From NCBI RefSeq assembly GCF_019097595.1, contig NC_080732.1, positions 10,959,775 to 11,023,774 of the forward strand: a stretch of 64,000 nucleotides of DNA, written 5' to 3'. The notes under the pieces were generated by a model that worked only from the letters and a program-made list of their open reading frames with translations, did not search any database and had not been told where the DNA came from. The first letter of the stretch is position 1, and the number at the start of each line of letters is the position of its first letter. The DNA comes from Hemibagrus wyckioides (Eukaryota > Chordata > Actinopteri > Siluriformes > Bagridae). Shown here piece after piece: positions 1 to 11,121 of the stretch. The translations under genes and the position numbers were made by a program.

Positions 1-43
<43 letters not shown>
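1..43. repeat. (TAA)n microsatellite
   Basis: Near-perfect TAA triplet run at the left edge. It probably continues outside the window, so its true length is unknown. Confidence 0.97.
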
Positions 44-253
44 TATAATAGATCATAATATATCTCATTCAGCAGGCTAATTAATGATTAGTAAAATGGC
101 ATAATTCTAATTATACTAATCATCATAATACCTGTAATCTTCTGTCTCACCAAGATATGTACAGAAAACATAAATGTATTCCAATGATAGAATGTCTATA
201 GATTTTTATTTTTAAACATTGTTGTCTGTTTGCATTCTCATGGATTTCATTAC

Positions 254-274
254 TACACACACACACACACACAC
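254..274. repeat. (AC)n microsatellite
   Basis: Short uninterrupted AC dinucleotide run. Confidence 0.93.
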
Positions 275-275
275 A

Positions 276-1090
276 TGCTTATGGTATATTTCTTAAAGAG
301 ATAAAATGACTGATTCATTCACATTTCCCGAGTCCCTGTGATTTTCCAAAGATTACATACCTGATAAAATGAAAGGCTGAAAAATCAGTACTGATAAATC
401 TGATGTGCTTCAGAAGAGGCACAATGCTGTGGGTGAAGAAAACTGGGTAAATTCTGGATTTATTTTGAAGTTGTTTGTTAGTCTAAATGAGAAAGTATCG
501 TGAAATCAATGTAATATGTTCCACAATCGTCAAAACTATGGAAGTAAATGGATTTACAATAGTGTTACAAAGGTTTTCTTGACCTGATATACACAATTTG
601 ATATATACATAGTATAATACAAGATGTTAAGAGATGATAAAGTTATTCATATACATAGTCCCTACTGTTGCTACACCTCAGAATCATGTGGAAGTTGCTC
701 TCAAACTGTGTCAGGACTAACAAACATGACTATTTATTCCGGTTAAGTAATGCCTCATATACTGTATTCCACAGAGACACTGCTGTATAAAACACTCATA
801 AGGTGAAAAATAGAGTCGCCAGCTGCGAACATGAGGACCCAACTCACTAAACTAATACAAGCAGAGCAGAATCATCCTCTGTCCCGCTTAGGATCATTTT
901 CCAAACAAACAGTATTCCTGGAAGAATTGATTCAGTTAGATGGTACATTGATCACCTACACTGCCTGCAGAAAGGAGATGGCTTTACAAGCAATAAAATG
1001 AGGGACAATTATATTATTCTACTGAAATAAGACGGAGTACAGGCACAGAGTGCCAATAGCGAGACAGGGCTACACCATGGGCCAGCTCTC
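276..1090. other. AT-rich unique sequence, nothing recognised
   Basis: Non-repetitive AT-rich DNA with frequent stops in every frame. I see no transposon, RNA gene or exon here. Confidence 0.5.
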
Positions 1091-1092
1091 AA

Positions 1093-1094
<2 letters not shown>

Positions 1095-1135
<41 letters not shown>
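1095..1135. repeat. (GT)n microsatellite
   Basis: Perfect GT run of about 20 units. The histidine/threonine- and valine/cysteine-rich frames crossing it are translations of the repeat, not genes. Confidence 0.97.
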
Positions 1136-1137
<2 letters not shown>

Positions 1138-1849
1138 CATGTGCCTTGCGTTCTCAAGTGGCATGATAATCCAGTGAAGTTTCTCAGCTCTGTTTCCTCC
1201 TGCAATCAGAGAGTGGCGGCTCACTGCAGATTGTGTTCATTTGTAAAAGCATCCAGCCAAAATTGCAGCCCAGGGCTGATAAGCTATAAAGATGCTGATC
1301 AGAAGTGGAGCTAAACAGACTATACTGGAGGGCAAGATATGTCACCAGCAGATCCACAAGACCAATGAGTGTGTACACCTGATCCCACCCAGTGCTTCTG
1401 CCTAGAATATACAAACCCATAACAGAATGAGAAAACACGGATGAAAAATCAGCTGCTGTGCACTCATTTGTCCTGGGTTTTTTTTCCCCTCACCACATTG
1501 GTAAATTACTGTGGATTTGCAGCTTAACACATTTTGGATTTGAATATGTTGTGGGTGAAATACATTACAATAAGTTTATTCACTCCATGGGCATGTTTTA
1601 TGAGACTGCGTGCATTTATTGATCCTTTGGGGTGAAATTTGAATGTTTTCAAACAGTGGAATATTTGATATATGTTTTTTTTTGTAAATACAAATCTGTA
1701 ATCATCACTCTTTTTTTTCTTTAAACATATGTTTGCTTTAAAAATATTTTTAAACCAAAAAATATTTAAAAATAATTTTATTAGCTTGTTGCTTTACTGT
1801 TGCTTACAGTATTAGATGTTAATGAGCATTTTTTAAAAAAACTTTAATT

Positions 1850-1850
<1 letters not shown>

Positions 1851-1901
<51 letters not shown>
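1851..1901. repeat. (ATA)n microsatellite
   Basis: About 16 units of an AAT/ATA triplet within AT-rich DNA. It is one of several such loci in the window (1, 10623, 20406, 38951, 58495). Confidence 0.97.
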
Positions 1902-2039
1902 TGATCACATAAGAATCAGAGTTTGAATGAAACTGGCTTGATGATAGTAAAAATGAATAAGATAAGAACCACTAAGAGAAATTCTATAAATTTTATAGAC
2001 AAAGAAGACCTTTAAAGTATTCAAGAGGTTCACTCATTT

Positions 2040-2300
2040 TCCAGTCAGTGTGGCAGCTCTAAGACTGAATGCTTGTCAGAGGGAGGAGTACAATGGTAGG
2101 GAGGATGTAAACTGGAGTAGTGAAGCCTGCTCCATAATGATTGACAGCTTCACCTCTCGCTCATTGCCCTGAGGCTGATTGACAACATGGTTCATCTCAC
2201 ATTTAGCGAGCAAGCTAATGCAGCAAATTCCTACCAGACAACTGTGGGCCTGTCTAGGCTGCTCCCCCAGTGGACTCTTAGATCCCAAAATAAACGTTTT
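2040..2300. promoter_or_regulatory. Candidate noncoding regulatory segment with two PBX-type sites
   Basis: This mid-GC, non-repetitive island sits in AT-rich surroundings and has stops in all frames. It contains TGATTGACAG at 2138-2147, the canonical PBX-MEIS/PREP composite decamer, and TGATTGACAA at 2176-2185, on the same strand and 38 bp apart. Paired sites of this kind are typical of hindbrain and limb enhancers in vertebrates. The motifs are seen directly; enhancer function and conservation are inference. It could equally be neutral unique DNA. Confidence 0.3.
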
Positions 2301-3063
2301 TCCATCTGTGAGACTAAAACAATCCAAATATAATTAAGTGTAAGTATATAATTAAGCATGTTTAGAAAGCAATCATTTACAATAAATTAATACATAGACT
2401 AATTACATGGGGGAATATTGTGTCTGTTAGTGTCTGCTACTGGTTAATATTTGTGTAGGTGTCTGAAAATGGTGCCGGGCAGAAACCCAATCACCTCCGT
2501 GGAACTGTTGAAACTCTGCCAAGTTGAACAATTATTACATGCTGCTGTAATGACACACAACTGTCTTATTCATTTCTGTTTAGTAGTAGATGTATGTGTC
2601 ACAGTGGCCTTTCACAAACAGCATTCTTTTGTTCTAGTTAACTCTCTTATACAGTTTTACCACACAAAAAAATCCACACAAAATTCTTTTAGCTACGTTT
2701 TATTTACTGTTTAATTACATTTTATTTTGCTGAAACATTGTATGGCATTGAAGATAAAAAAAAGTTCTTTATTTTGGAAATTTAATTCACTCATTAGTAC
2801 CTTAATCATTTTAAGCTTATACAACTTTCACCACTTTTATAATGTTTATAACTTTGTCAAAACTATTTATTTATTGATTTATTGATTTATATTATTATTT
2901 ATTTACTTTTTTCATAAAAAGACACTGGGATAGTCCTTACTCTGGTTGGACACAGCTGAGGATAACAGTTCTAATTAAATGGACAAATGCATCATCTGAA
3001 AGAAGCAGTCAACATGTAAAGCCATTTTAAATGTGACAATTCTCTCTGTTATCTTGCTTCAGA

Positions 3064-3065
<2 letters not shown>

Positions 3066-3111
<46 letters not shown>

Positions 3112-3113
3112 GA
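3066..3113. repeat. (GA)n microsatellite
   Basis: GA run of about 22 units with one AGAC interruption near its right end. It is a polypurine tract on the + strand. Confidence 0.97.
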
Positions 3114-4211
3114 TAAAGATTATATTATAGATTATATATAGGTTATATTGCAACTTTCACACTAAATAACTAATTATAAAAGAGAAATTTTGCTCAGTGA
3201 CATGCTAATGTCACTGCATGACTAAAAAAGGAATTAAATATCCACTGTAAAATTCAGATTCTTTTACACTGATCGAAGACAATTATTTCATCCAAAGACT
3301 TTCTTTTACCAGAACTGATGTTTCATATAAGCCTAAACCACATTTTGCTGTGTATTGGTCCTGGTTAATTAAAACCACTGAGTTAATGCATGCCTGAGGA
3401 TGCTTTATAACGTTTAAAGCCATTTTCTACATCATCATAGTCACATCTATCTGAAGCAGAGAAGGAACAGAGTTTTGGTGTGGAACATGTGAACTCAGTA
3501 AAACCATAAAAAAAGGATTTCCATTATGAGGTCTTCACACCAATGAACGTGTGTGTGTGTCTGTGTGTGTGCGCACCTAGGTCTGTTTAACAGTTATCAG
3601 TTTTGTCTTCCTTCTTTTTTCTTTTGAAATAATAAAAAAAAAACCAACAGCTCATTACAGTAAACAGGGAATGAAAAGCAACAACATGCCTATACTTTGG
3701 CTCGGTCTGCCATACACACATTTACACATGACACATGATAGAGTTAAGCAGGTCAGTGGTAGCATGACTTTTCATGGACTGTTAATGGAGTCCAATTTCT
3801 TATTTCTGTATCTTAAGCAACTGTCAGTCATTACATTTCCACATAGCACTAAATAGACTGTGCACATCCATCTTTATACCTGAAATAAAGTTGATGCAAA
3901 TATAAAACTATAAACCCTAAAACTGTGACTTTTCTCTGTGTGAAACAACACAGATGTGCTGTGGAGAGGTTTGGGAATGTGCTCAACATTGGCCCATAGC
4001 TGTTGAGGTGAAAGACAGGAGTCGATATATCACTGACTTGCAGCTTCTGTCAGCCTGCCACTTATGCACAATAAATGACTTTACACAAAACTAAGCTCAG
4101 CCAGCCTATGCAGATAACAGAGTCGTTCATTTCCACATGTGCATGCTAAACCTGCATGATAAACGCCATGCCTTCCAGCACTTCGGCCTACTCTTCATCA
4201 CACCGCCAGGG

Positions 4212-4212
<1 letters not shown>

Positions 4213-4275
<63 letters not shown>
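4213..4275. repeat. (TC)n microsatellite
   Basis: Perfect TC run of about 31 units. The serine/leucine-repeat frames over it are repeat translations. Confidence 0.97.
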
Positions 4276-4279
<4 letters not shown>

Positions 4280-4552
4280 CTTCTTATTGCAATGCAAACT
4301 CAGTCACCCATCTCTCTTCACCATCTCAGGCTGGCAATCATGCTAAGCCATGAACAGAAACTGTTATTTCTCAGATTTTTCCCAGGAGCGCTACTCAGTA
4401 CTTCTTGATGCTTCTGTAGCTTTATCTGCCTTTTTTTGGAATGGAGAATAGATTAACATTTGATCAATCTTTCACATTCATCTCTTGTGATATTACATCT
4501 GGTCCTAAATAAAACAAAGGAGTTATCTGTAAACTAAAATCTGCCATAAAGT

Positions 4553-4762
4553 TGGAATAGTGGCACAATGGGTAGAGTTGTGGCCATACAGCTCCAGCTG
4601 CAATCATCAGGTTACTTAGTGTTTACTGTGTGTTCGTCCCGCCAAAATATGCTGGTACGTGAATTGGTGGCTTGCAATGACCTGACTTCTGACTTCCTAA
4701 GTGTATTTCCACTGGCTTCGGATCCAACGGATAAAACGGTTAGTGAAGATGAATAAATTATT
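4553..4762 (+). mobile_element. Decayed tRNA-like SINE, sense
   Basis: The left end (GTGGCACAATGGGTAG, 4559-4574) matches the recalled head of an abundant teleost SINE-like family (GTGGCGCAGTGGGTAGC), followed by its CTCACAGCTCCAG-like and GGTTACT-like segments. The right end, from about 4715, runs through a GGATCC-like segment to GATAAAACGGTTAGTGAAGATGA, close to the family tail GATAAAGCGGTTACTGAAGATGA. Head and tail are both present, so this is a full-length but diverged and shortened copy. The family consensus is from memory; no database name is asserted. Confidence 0.65.
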
Positions 4763-4789
4763 AAAATCCAATGTATTTGAGCTTTTTTG

Positions 4790-5002
4790 ATCCCAAAACA
4801 GAATAGTTCATCCTAGTGCCCATATCCTCCTGAGACCCAGCCTATTCATTTATGTCCTCTGTGATGGACATTAGTTTTTGATCTATATCTTTTGACTCAT
4901 TTGAGCTACCCTACTAAGGCCTGATGTGCTCAATAGAGGACATCCTGGCTTTTCCAATGCTATCTCATATGTTTGGGTGGGATAAGGGGAACTTTGTTAT
5001 TA
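4790..5002. other. Sequence adjoining the possible piggyBac-like remnant
   Basis: Non-repetitive DNA between the SINE and the acidic reading frame that follows. It feels like the untranslated flank of a fish DNA transposon, but I can name no terminal repeat or TTAA target duplication. It could be unique host DNA. Confidence 0.2.
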
Positions 5003-5225
5003 TAGAAGGCAGAACCAAGGCAGAGAGAATTTTTATCGAATAGTTGAGGGAGATTCAGATCTGGAACTGTCAGATGAGGAAAATGCTGAGGATGAGGTTG
5101 CTCCTGCTGAAGAAGAGAGAGAAAGCTCAGAAGGTGAGGCAGGAGGCTCATCAGATGAACTGACAGACACAGATATACAGGAAAACCGTTGTCCTCTGTG
5201 GGCCAAGACCAGCATGTATGATAGG

Positions 5226-5228
<3 letters not shown>
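5003..5228 (+). pseudogene. Possible decayed N-terminus of a piggyBac-like transposase
   Basis: In the frame through 5048 the + strand encodes a strongly acidic stretch that includes NFYRIVEGDSDLELSDEENA and continues with glutamate/serine-rich residues to a stop inside the GATA-type microsatellite. An acidic, serine-rich start with an S-D-x-E-L-S-D-E pattern is typical of piggyBac-family (PGBD-like) proteins, which need it before the catalytic DDD core. No in-frame ATG is visible after the upstream stop, and no catalytic core follows, so at best this is a truncated relic. It could also be a chance acidic frame; confidence is low. Confidence 0.3.

Positions 5229-5304
<76 letters not shown>
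5225..5304. repeat. (TAGA)n microsatellite
   Basis: About 20 perfect tetranucleotide units. The tyrosine/leucine/serine/isoleucine repeat frames on the minus strand are translations of it. Confidence 0.98.
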
Positions 5305-5309
5305 TATAT

Positions 5310-6185
5310 AATAGGATATGAGGAATAAGTACATATCTGTATCAAAACATTTGATAATTAATAATTCAAAGCATTATGATAATTCAAAACAGTGCGTGTT
5401 ACTGGTGCTAATATTGTGTTTTGCTGTCTCAGGGGAATCCTTACAGTTTGTCATTTTAGAGTTAAAACCCTGTTAATAATGTTGCGTGATAAAGTGTGAG
5501 TCATTAATACCTACTTGCGCAACCTTATCTCAAGAGAAACCTGTGCAGGTTTGAACAAATGAAGGCGGTGTGTTTGGAATTTGTTTGATTTTATTCAAAT
5601 TATGTTGTGAGAACGAGTACATACACTAAACCCACACCTAACGCTAACCTCTGTGTCAGATTCTCATTATCACAGAATCTTATGAGTTTCTGATTGCAGG
5701 ACCATGTTGGCTTGTGTGTAACAAGGATGTAACTGCAGGCTGTGGTGACATGCAGTCATTTTGCATATTTTGGGTCTGAGTGTGAAAACACTACAAAGAG
5801 TTAACAAAGACAGAGCTGAGAGTTACAGAGTTTCTGTAAGAAACTTACAGACTTCCTTAATCCTAAAGTACAAATGTGACAAAGGCAGAATGAGCAAAGA
5901 GCACGCTTCTTTTGCCACTTGCCTTTCTCAGTGGGGAGAAAGAAAGTCTGCCACTCTACTCTTTAGGAGCCAACACCTAAGGCTGCTCCCTAGATCGCCT
6001 ATTGGGTTCTGGAACATTGCTGCCAGTCTAATGTCTCCTCAATACAAAGCAAACCTGGATGAGCAAGATATCTAAGGAAGCACATAAAAATGAAAATAGT
6101 ACTGGAGAATCTGTATTATTTAGACAGTCTTTTATTTAAATGGTTATTGATATGTGATCATTTTCCTATTAGTATCTTAAAAGTA
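5310..6185. other. Unique sequence, nothing firmly recognised
   Basis: AT-rich to mid-GC DNA. The 104-residue frame at 5761-6075 (+) has no recognisable domain and low-complexity neighbours. I do not call a gene. Confidence 0.4.
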
Positions 6186-6187
6186 TT

Positions 6188-6497
6188 GTGTCTGGATGGA
6201 ATCCAGAACAATCTTCTCCTAGAACATTGAGTATAAAGGGGGAATACATCCTGGATTGGACTCCAGTCCATTGCAGGATGCTCAGGACACACACACACAC
6301 AAACACACACACATTCCCAAATTCATTCACACCTACCTGTAGGGGCAATTTAGTGAGGAAACTAGAGAACCTGGAGGAGACCCACACATACACAGGATAA
6401 ACATGTGAAACTCCACTCAGACAGTAACCTGAGCTCACATCAAATCGTGGGCCCTGAAGCTGTGATGAGGCAACACTATCCACTGCAGCTGCCATCC
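6188..6497 (-). mobile_element. Decayed tRNA-like SINE, antisense (copy 1 of a tandem pair)
   Basis: Read on the + strand this contains reverse-complement family landmarks in the expected order: a CCTGGATTGGACTCCAGTCC segment near 6249-6268, an expanded CA tract, AGGGGCAATTTA, GGAGGAGACCCAC, GAAACTCC and CAGTAACCTGAGCTC, ending at a head-like GGCAACACTATCCACTGCAG near 6471-6490. The order shows the SINE head lies to the right, so the element is on the minus strand. Internal CA expansion is common in this family. Confidence 0.65.
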
Positions 6498-6509
6498 AGT
6501 CATGTCCAA

Positions 6510-6790
6510 ATCAAAAACCTGCATAGAATGAGTCTGCCGAGAACCTTCCATCCTCAGCCTAGGAACACTGGGCACAAGGCACATACCTGCTGGATTGGAC
6601 ACTAAAGCATCACAAGTCACAAGGTACACACAGTCATACACTCATTCACATCTAGGGGAAATTTACAGTAGACAATCCATGAAGAGGTCAATTTTAAAGA
6701 GGTGAAAGGAAAACGATGAACCTGGCAGAAACTCACACAGGCAATGTAAAGAGACTCTGTGTAAATTTAATCCAGGCCATGTATCTGACA
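6510..6790 (-). mobile_element. Decayed tRNA-like SINE, antisense (copy 2 of a tandem pair)
   Basis: Directly right of copy 1 the same landmarks restart: CTAGGAACACTGGGCAC near 6559, a CTGGATTGGAC segment, CACTCATTCACATCTAGGGG (6638-6657) and an ACTCACACAGGC-like segment. Divergence rises toward the right, and the head boundary is uncertain. Two same-orientation copies back to back suggest either insertion into the same A/T-rich site or a local duplication followed by decay. Confidence 0.5.
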
Positions 6791-6888
6791 AGCCACACAA
6801 AAACCATGCATCTAAAAGAACAGTAGAAAAAGAGCAAGAAAGTAAAGACGAACAAGAAAGGCTAAGAGGGGAAGAAGTGGGAAGCCAC

Positions 6889-6932
6889 AAAAGAGAGAGA
6901 GAGAGACATAGAGAGAGAGAGCGAGAGAGAGG
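6889..6932. repeat. Imperfect (GA)n microsatellite
   Basis: Interrupted GAGA tract with CATA and GC substitutions. Confidence 0.9.
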
Positions 6933-7449
6933 TCCTGCCTCCCTTCGTCATTCTTAAATCATGTGTACAAGCTGTTTCCAATAAACTGTTAAATTTGATA
7001 AAGCAGTCAGTATTATATTACAAAGCCCAGAAGGCACTTAGGCTTCTGCTATTGTGAATACATTTTGCTCTGATAATAATGTTGCGACTTCGAGCGGCTG
7101 CATAAGGAGAACCTGTGCTTGCTAGAAATCATGTCCATGGTTGACACCTGTATAAATGGACAGGCGACGAGATTATAATATATTTATACTTGGTGTATTA
7201 GAGTTGAAAGACTCATAGAAGCGAGTACAAGAGGAAGGCACAAGAGGTGTTTGCCCTGTACCACGGGGAGGTTGAATATGAAAATTCCTATACGGAGAGT
7301 CCTTTTGTATTATTCAGCCTTCTGAGCTCCCTGAGAAGCAGCAGCTCACTGAATGTCACTCAAACATGATGGATCCCGATTAGATAAAGTAGAAACATGG
7401 AATAGACAAAAATGTTCAGTGGCGTTCTCATTTGATTTCTGTGTATGCA

Positions 7450-7505
7450 TGTGTGTGTGTGTGTGTGTGAGTGTGTGTGAGTGTGTGTGTGTGTAAGAGA
7501 GAGAC

Positions 7506-7568
<63 letters not shown>
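7450..7568. repeat. Compound (GT)n(GA)n microsatellite
   Basis: GT run with regular GAGT interruptions passing straight into an approximately 65-bp GA tract. The alternating purine-pyrimidine half can adopt Z-DNA and the polypurine half can adopt a triplex; both are properties of the sequence class, not observed here. Confidence 0.97.
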
Positions 7569-7572
<4 letters not shown>

Positions 7573-7867
7573 TTATGAGTTGAATATTTTCTCAGTATTT
7601 GGGTTAATGGAAATTGCTAAAAACAACAGTGTAATCTTGTAAAAGAGTGCAATAGTTAAAAAGAATGCTAGAATGTGTTTTGCTTAGATTAGTGGATGCT
7701 CCAGAGAGAAAATGGTGCTTTCTTTGGGTGATGTATATCCAGTGATTTAAAGGCTTCAGTGCTATAAGGATTTAAATGTGAGACAGAGAGAAATGACTGA
7801 GCCTCGGGAGAAATCTCTGCAGCAAGCCTGTCCAAATAACAGATCACACCTCAACCTAACTGGTCAC

Positions 7868-7899
<32 letters not shown>
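7868..7899. repeat. (CA)n microsatellite
   Basis: CA run of about 16 units. Shorter ACAC patches continue to about 7970. The 152-residue frame over it is repeat-driven. Confidence 0.95.
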
Positions 7900-7901
<2 letters not shown>

Positions 7902-8229
7902 ACACAAGCATATGTGCTCACATTTATTCACACACACATGAATACATGCATAGAAGCACATTTACTCACACATGCAAGCTCACAAAAGTGCTCATACATA
8001 TCAAGCACACTATGTGTTCTGAATATATTATCAAATATGAGCTAATTAGCGCAAGCCAGGAGATACACTGTAAAAAAATGTTCTTCAGAGTGAATAAAGA
8101 TTTCCAAATGGGGACATTTTTCATCCTTATATGCTTGGACATTATATGGACTATGTTACCTAGGACACTACTCCTGGTTTGCATTAATTTACTGTACCAG
8201 TTTATTTCAAAGCCTACTGTCTGCATACA

Positions 8230-8840
8230 TGAGTAACAGCTACATATGTCTAAATATGTCAGCTAAGTGTGTCCTCATCAGGGACACACTGTTATTAAAC
8301 TTCCTCAAGATAAGATTGGCCACACATACAGCAATATTCACTCTTAAACACACACACAAAAGTATTTGTAAAAAAATGAGAACATCCTTATTTAGCTAAC
8401 CACACTGTATGAAGCTCTCTCATTCACTTGCTCACTATTTATTAACACAGTTCTGTACAAAGGGTCATCACTGAAATTGCCCACTACTGTATCCATTCTG
8501 ACAAGCTCATAATAATCGCTGCATTGGTTGGATGTGGATTTTGGGTGCTGTATAGGTAATGACATTTTGAACTATAGAGGGAAAAAATTTGTTCATGGAG
8601 AATCTGGACAACACTAAAATATCACTGTACCCCAACTGATCACAGAGATTTTGAACGACTGGCATTAGGGATCAGGCTCTAACATGGTGACAGTAATATG
8701 CAAATGCTACTAGTTAAGTAGTTAGTGTAGGTGATCTTTACATCAGTAGCCAGTAATTTGGCTAGCTGTTCTCTAAAAAGCTAGTTAATTTTAGGTTAAG
8801 TATTTTGTCATTTAGCTATCATCTATCAAGTGCAGGTACA
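8230..8840. other. AT-rich unique sequence, nothing recognised
   Basis: No open frame of note, no simple repeat longer than a few units and no recognised transposon signature. Confidence 0.4.
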
Positions 8841-8844
8841 CCAA

Positions 8845-9195
8845 ACTTTATTAATCTTCCAAATCTGAACATAAACTAGATCCAAAATCCAGGTCAGTAT
8901 TCAAGCAAAGGTCAGTTGATCAACAACCAGCCCGAAACAAATCTATGGGCAAACCAGATAACCAGAACAGGCATCAAAACCAGAAAGAGAAAGTATCAGA
9001 CTTAGAAAGATCTCAGAGTGTCTACTTCACAAAGTGACTATGCAGTGAGAGTGCTTAAATATCGTGTGTGACAGAGTCCATCTGAATTCAAATCAGATGT
9101 CAGGCGAGTGTGAGCATGAGAGTGTCCATGATGGCTGTGAGTTGTAGTCTGTGGTGGCTATGCTGGATTCTGGGAATTGGGGTTTGACACAGATT
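8845..9195. repeat. Old dispersed repeat of unidentified family
   Basis: The right part (TGTCAGGCGAGTGTGAGCAT near 9099, then GAGTTGTAGTCTG and GATTCTGGGAATTGG) and the left part (ATCCAAAATCCAGGTCAGTA, 8880-8899) match a dispersed repeat I remember from catfish and related genomes, where GGGAGTTGTAGTCC and CTGGGAATTGTAGT recur. It may be an LTR or a transposon end. No ORF or terminal repeat is visible, and family assignment is from memory. Confidence 0.4.
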
Positions 9196-9543
9196 CAAGC
9201 ATTGATATGACAATGGTATTATATTTAAAAACCAGTGCACCAGCAAGCATTAGGCAACTAGTACTATGTTGGCTGTCATTAGGCAATATATTATCTAAAT
9301 CAGTTGCCAATAGTATTAGCAAGTTAGATGAAATTAGGCAAACTATTATATTATTATTTCTAGCTCTCACACACCCAGATAATTGGTTATGATATAATTG
9401 AATAGAGGAGACTGAGCTTCAACATGGGAATCAGCAATGACCAAAATGTGTGCAAGAAGTATTCAGTCCAAAAAACCTTTCACATTTTTTTGTTGACTTC
9501 TGTTCTTATGCACTTTATGTTGAAATTAATGTTTTGTATCTTA

Positions 9544-10233
9544 TACACTATATGAACAAAATTATGTGGACACATGACCATCATACCCATATGAGCTTGT
9601 TGTACCTCCCTTTGCCATTGTAACAGACTCTAATAATTAGGAAAAGCTTTCCAACATATTATTGGGCATGGCTGGGGGAATTTCTACCCACTAAGGTTCG
9701 GCACTGATGTCAGAAGGCTTGGTTCACAGTTCTAATTCATTCAAAGTGGTGTTGAGGTTAGGACTGCAGGCCGCTGGAGTTCTTCCCTTTCAATCTTGGC
9801 AAAACCATGTTTTTAGGATCTTGCTTTGTAAACAGCAATATTGTCATCCTGGAACAGGTTTGAGTCTCACACTGTAAGACAAATCAAGACGGTTACTTAG
9901 AAACAAAAGTTCACTTGCTAGCTTAAAAATGAGAGTAAACTCAACTTGAAGATTCAAGACCTTTGTTTTAAGATAGTGGATAACTTTTACTTTACTTAAG
10001 TAAAGTATCCAATCAGTATCCAAAACCTGGCGTACCAATTGGAGATAAAGAAAAGAAATAAGTTCACATAACATAAATTATACATAATAGTGTTCTCATC
10101 CATTACAGTGTATGGTTTTAAGAGAAATCTTAAATCACCTCCATACAAAGATATTCTAGACTTGTTTGCACAGTTTGGTGAAGACATATGGGGCTGATGG
10201 TCATGTGTCCAGATGGTTTTAGCTTATAGCGTA
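9544..10233 (-). mobile_element. Decayed non-autonomous Tc1-family element with nested insertion
   Basis: The left end TACACTATATGAACAAAATT and the following ACATGACCATCATACCCATA match the common fish Tc1 terminus (TACACTATATGGCCAAAAGT..., ACCTGACCATCACACCCATA). Transposase-derived antisense segments follow (GAAAAGCTTTCCAACA, GCACTGATGTCAGAAGG, GGTGTTGAGGTTAGGACT, TTGTCATCCTGGAACAGGTT). The right end GATGGTCATGTGTCCAGATG... to TATAGCGTA is the inverted partner, with candidate TA target duplications at 9544-9545 and 10232-10233. Most of the transposase gene is missing, so this is a deletion derivative moved by another copy's enzyme. A 243-bp foreign segment lies inside it. Confidence 0.75.
9869..10111. 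mobile_element. Nested MITE-like element with ACACTGTAA inverted ends
   Basis: The Tc1 derivative is interrupted between GGTTTGAGTCTC and GAAATCTTAAAT, where related copies are continuous. The intruder begins ACACTGTAA (9869-9877) and ends TTACAGTGT (10103-10111), a perfect 9-bp terminal inverted repeat. Near its centre is the 20-bp perfect palindrome TACTTTACTTAAGTAAAGTA (9988-10007). ACACTGTAA ends recall a widespread small teleost DNA element. No clear target-site duplication can be read, so the superfamily stays open. Confidence 0.55.
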
Positions 10234-10620
10234 ATTATTCCATAAATGTATCCCTACAAACATGATCTGCAGTGCCAATTTTTGACATAATACTGCTAGA
10301 TCGCTCTCCTCACACAACAGTTTCATATGAATGGTTCTGATAACACACTATTTAAAGGGCTCAGATGTTATGTTGAGGGAGAAAGTTTAGTCTATAAATG
10401 TAGTTCAAGAATTCTGTCAAGCTCTTTAGTTTACTTTTTAGTTGTTATTTAGCTTTTCTGAAAGCTTTCTCAAACCAGCCTTTCTAATAGATGCACAGAG
10501 ATTTTCTGTGAAAGCCTTGTAACTTTATCAAGAAACCAGTATATACCTTCCTCCCTAATGCAGGATGCAAGTTCTCCCTAAATATCTGTTTCTGAATGAC
10601 TTATTTCTCCCATTCAGAGA
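10234..10620. other. AT-rich unique sequence
   Basis: No coding potential, RNA gene or recognised repeat seen. Confidence 0.4.
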
Positions 10621-10621
10621 T

Positions 10622-10622
<1 letters not shown>

Positions 10623-10681
<59 letters not shown>
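10623..10681. repeat. (AAT)n microsatellite
   Basis: About 19 units of AAT. Confidence 0.97.
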
Positions 10682-10683
<2 letters not shown>

Positions 10684-11060
10684 CATCATCTTAACATAAA
10701 GAATCTAAACATTTCACACAACATGTACATTGAATGAACTGAATGAGAAATTATTCTAGAGAATGTGAGGTAGTGACAGCATTGAGATTATAGGTGTATT
10801 TAACATACTATGAAACAAAAGGAGGTCAGCAGTTAGGCAACTGAACATCCTGAATTCATATAGTAAATAAGAAAAAAGTGCCTAACATCATAATGATGAA
10901 CATAAAAAGGTAGGGGACCTCTGTGGTACATTCTTATGCAACTATACAAAAACAAGTCTACTTTCAGTTAGCCAAGAGAACACAGACTGGATTTCTCCAA
11001 ATAATCTGAGGATAAGAACTCTGTGGATAATTAATGCTATGATTTGCTTTTACAAGAGCT

Positions 11061-11121
11061 GTGTGTGTGTGTGTATGTGTGCTTATTGCTGTGTACATTT
11101 GCCATGGTTTGTGTGTGTGTG
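11061..11121. repeat. Interrupted (GT)n microsatellite
   Basis: Two GT runs separated by about 30 bp of unique sequence. The cysteine/valine frames across it are repeat translations. Confidence 0.9.

Noticed and set aside
5220..5304. Tandem array considered as a CRISPR-like array
   Set aside because: Units are 4 bp with no spacers; simple microsatellite in eukaryotic DNA.
8064..8080. ACACTGTAAAAA-like start of a small inverted-repeat element
   Set aside because: No matching TTACAGTGT end within 400 bp.
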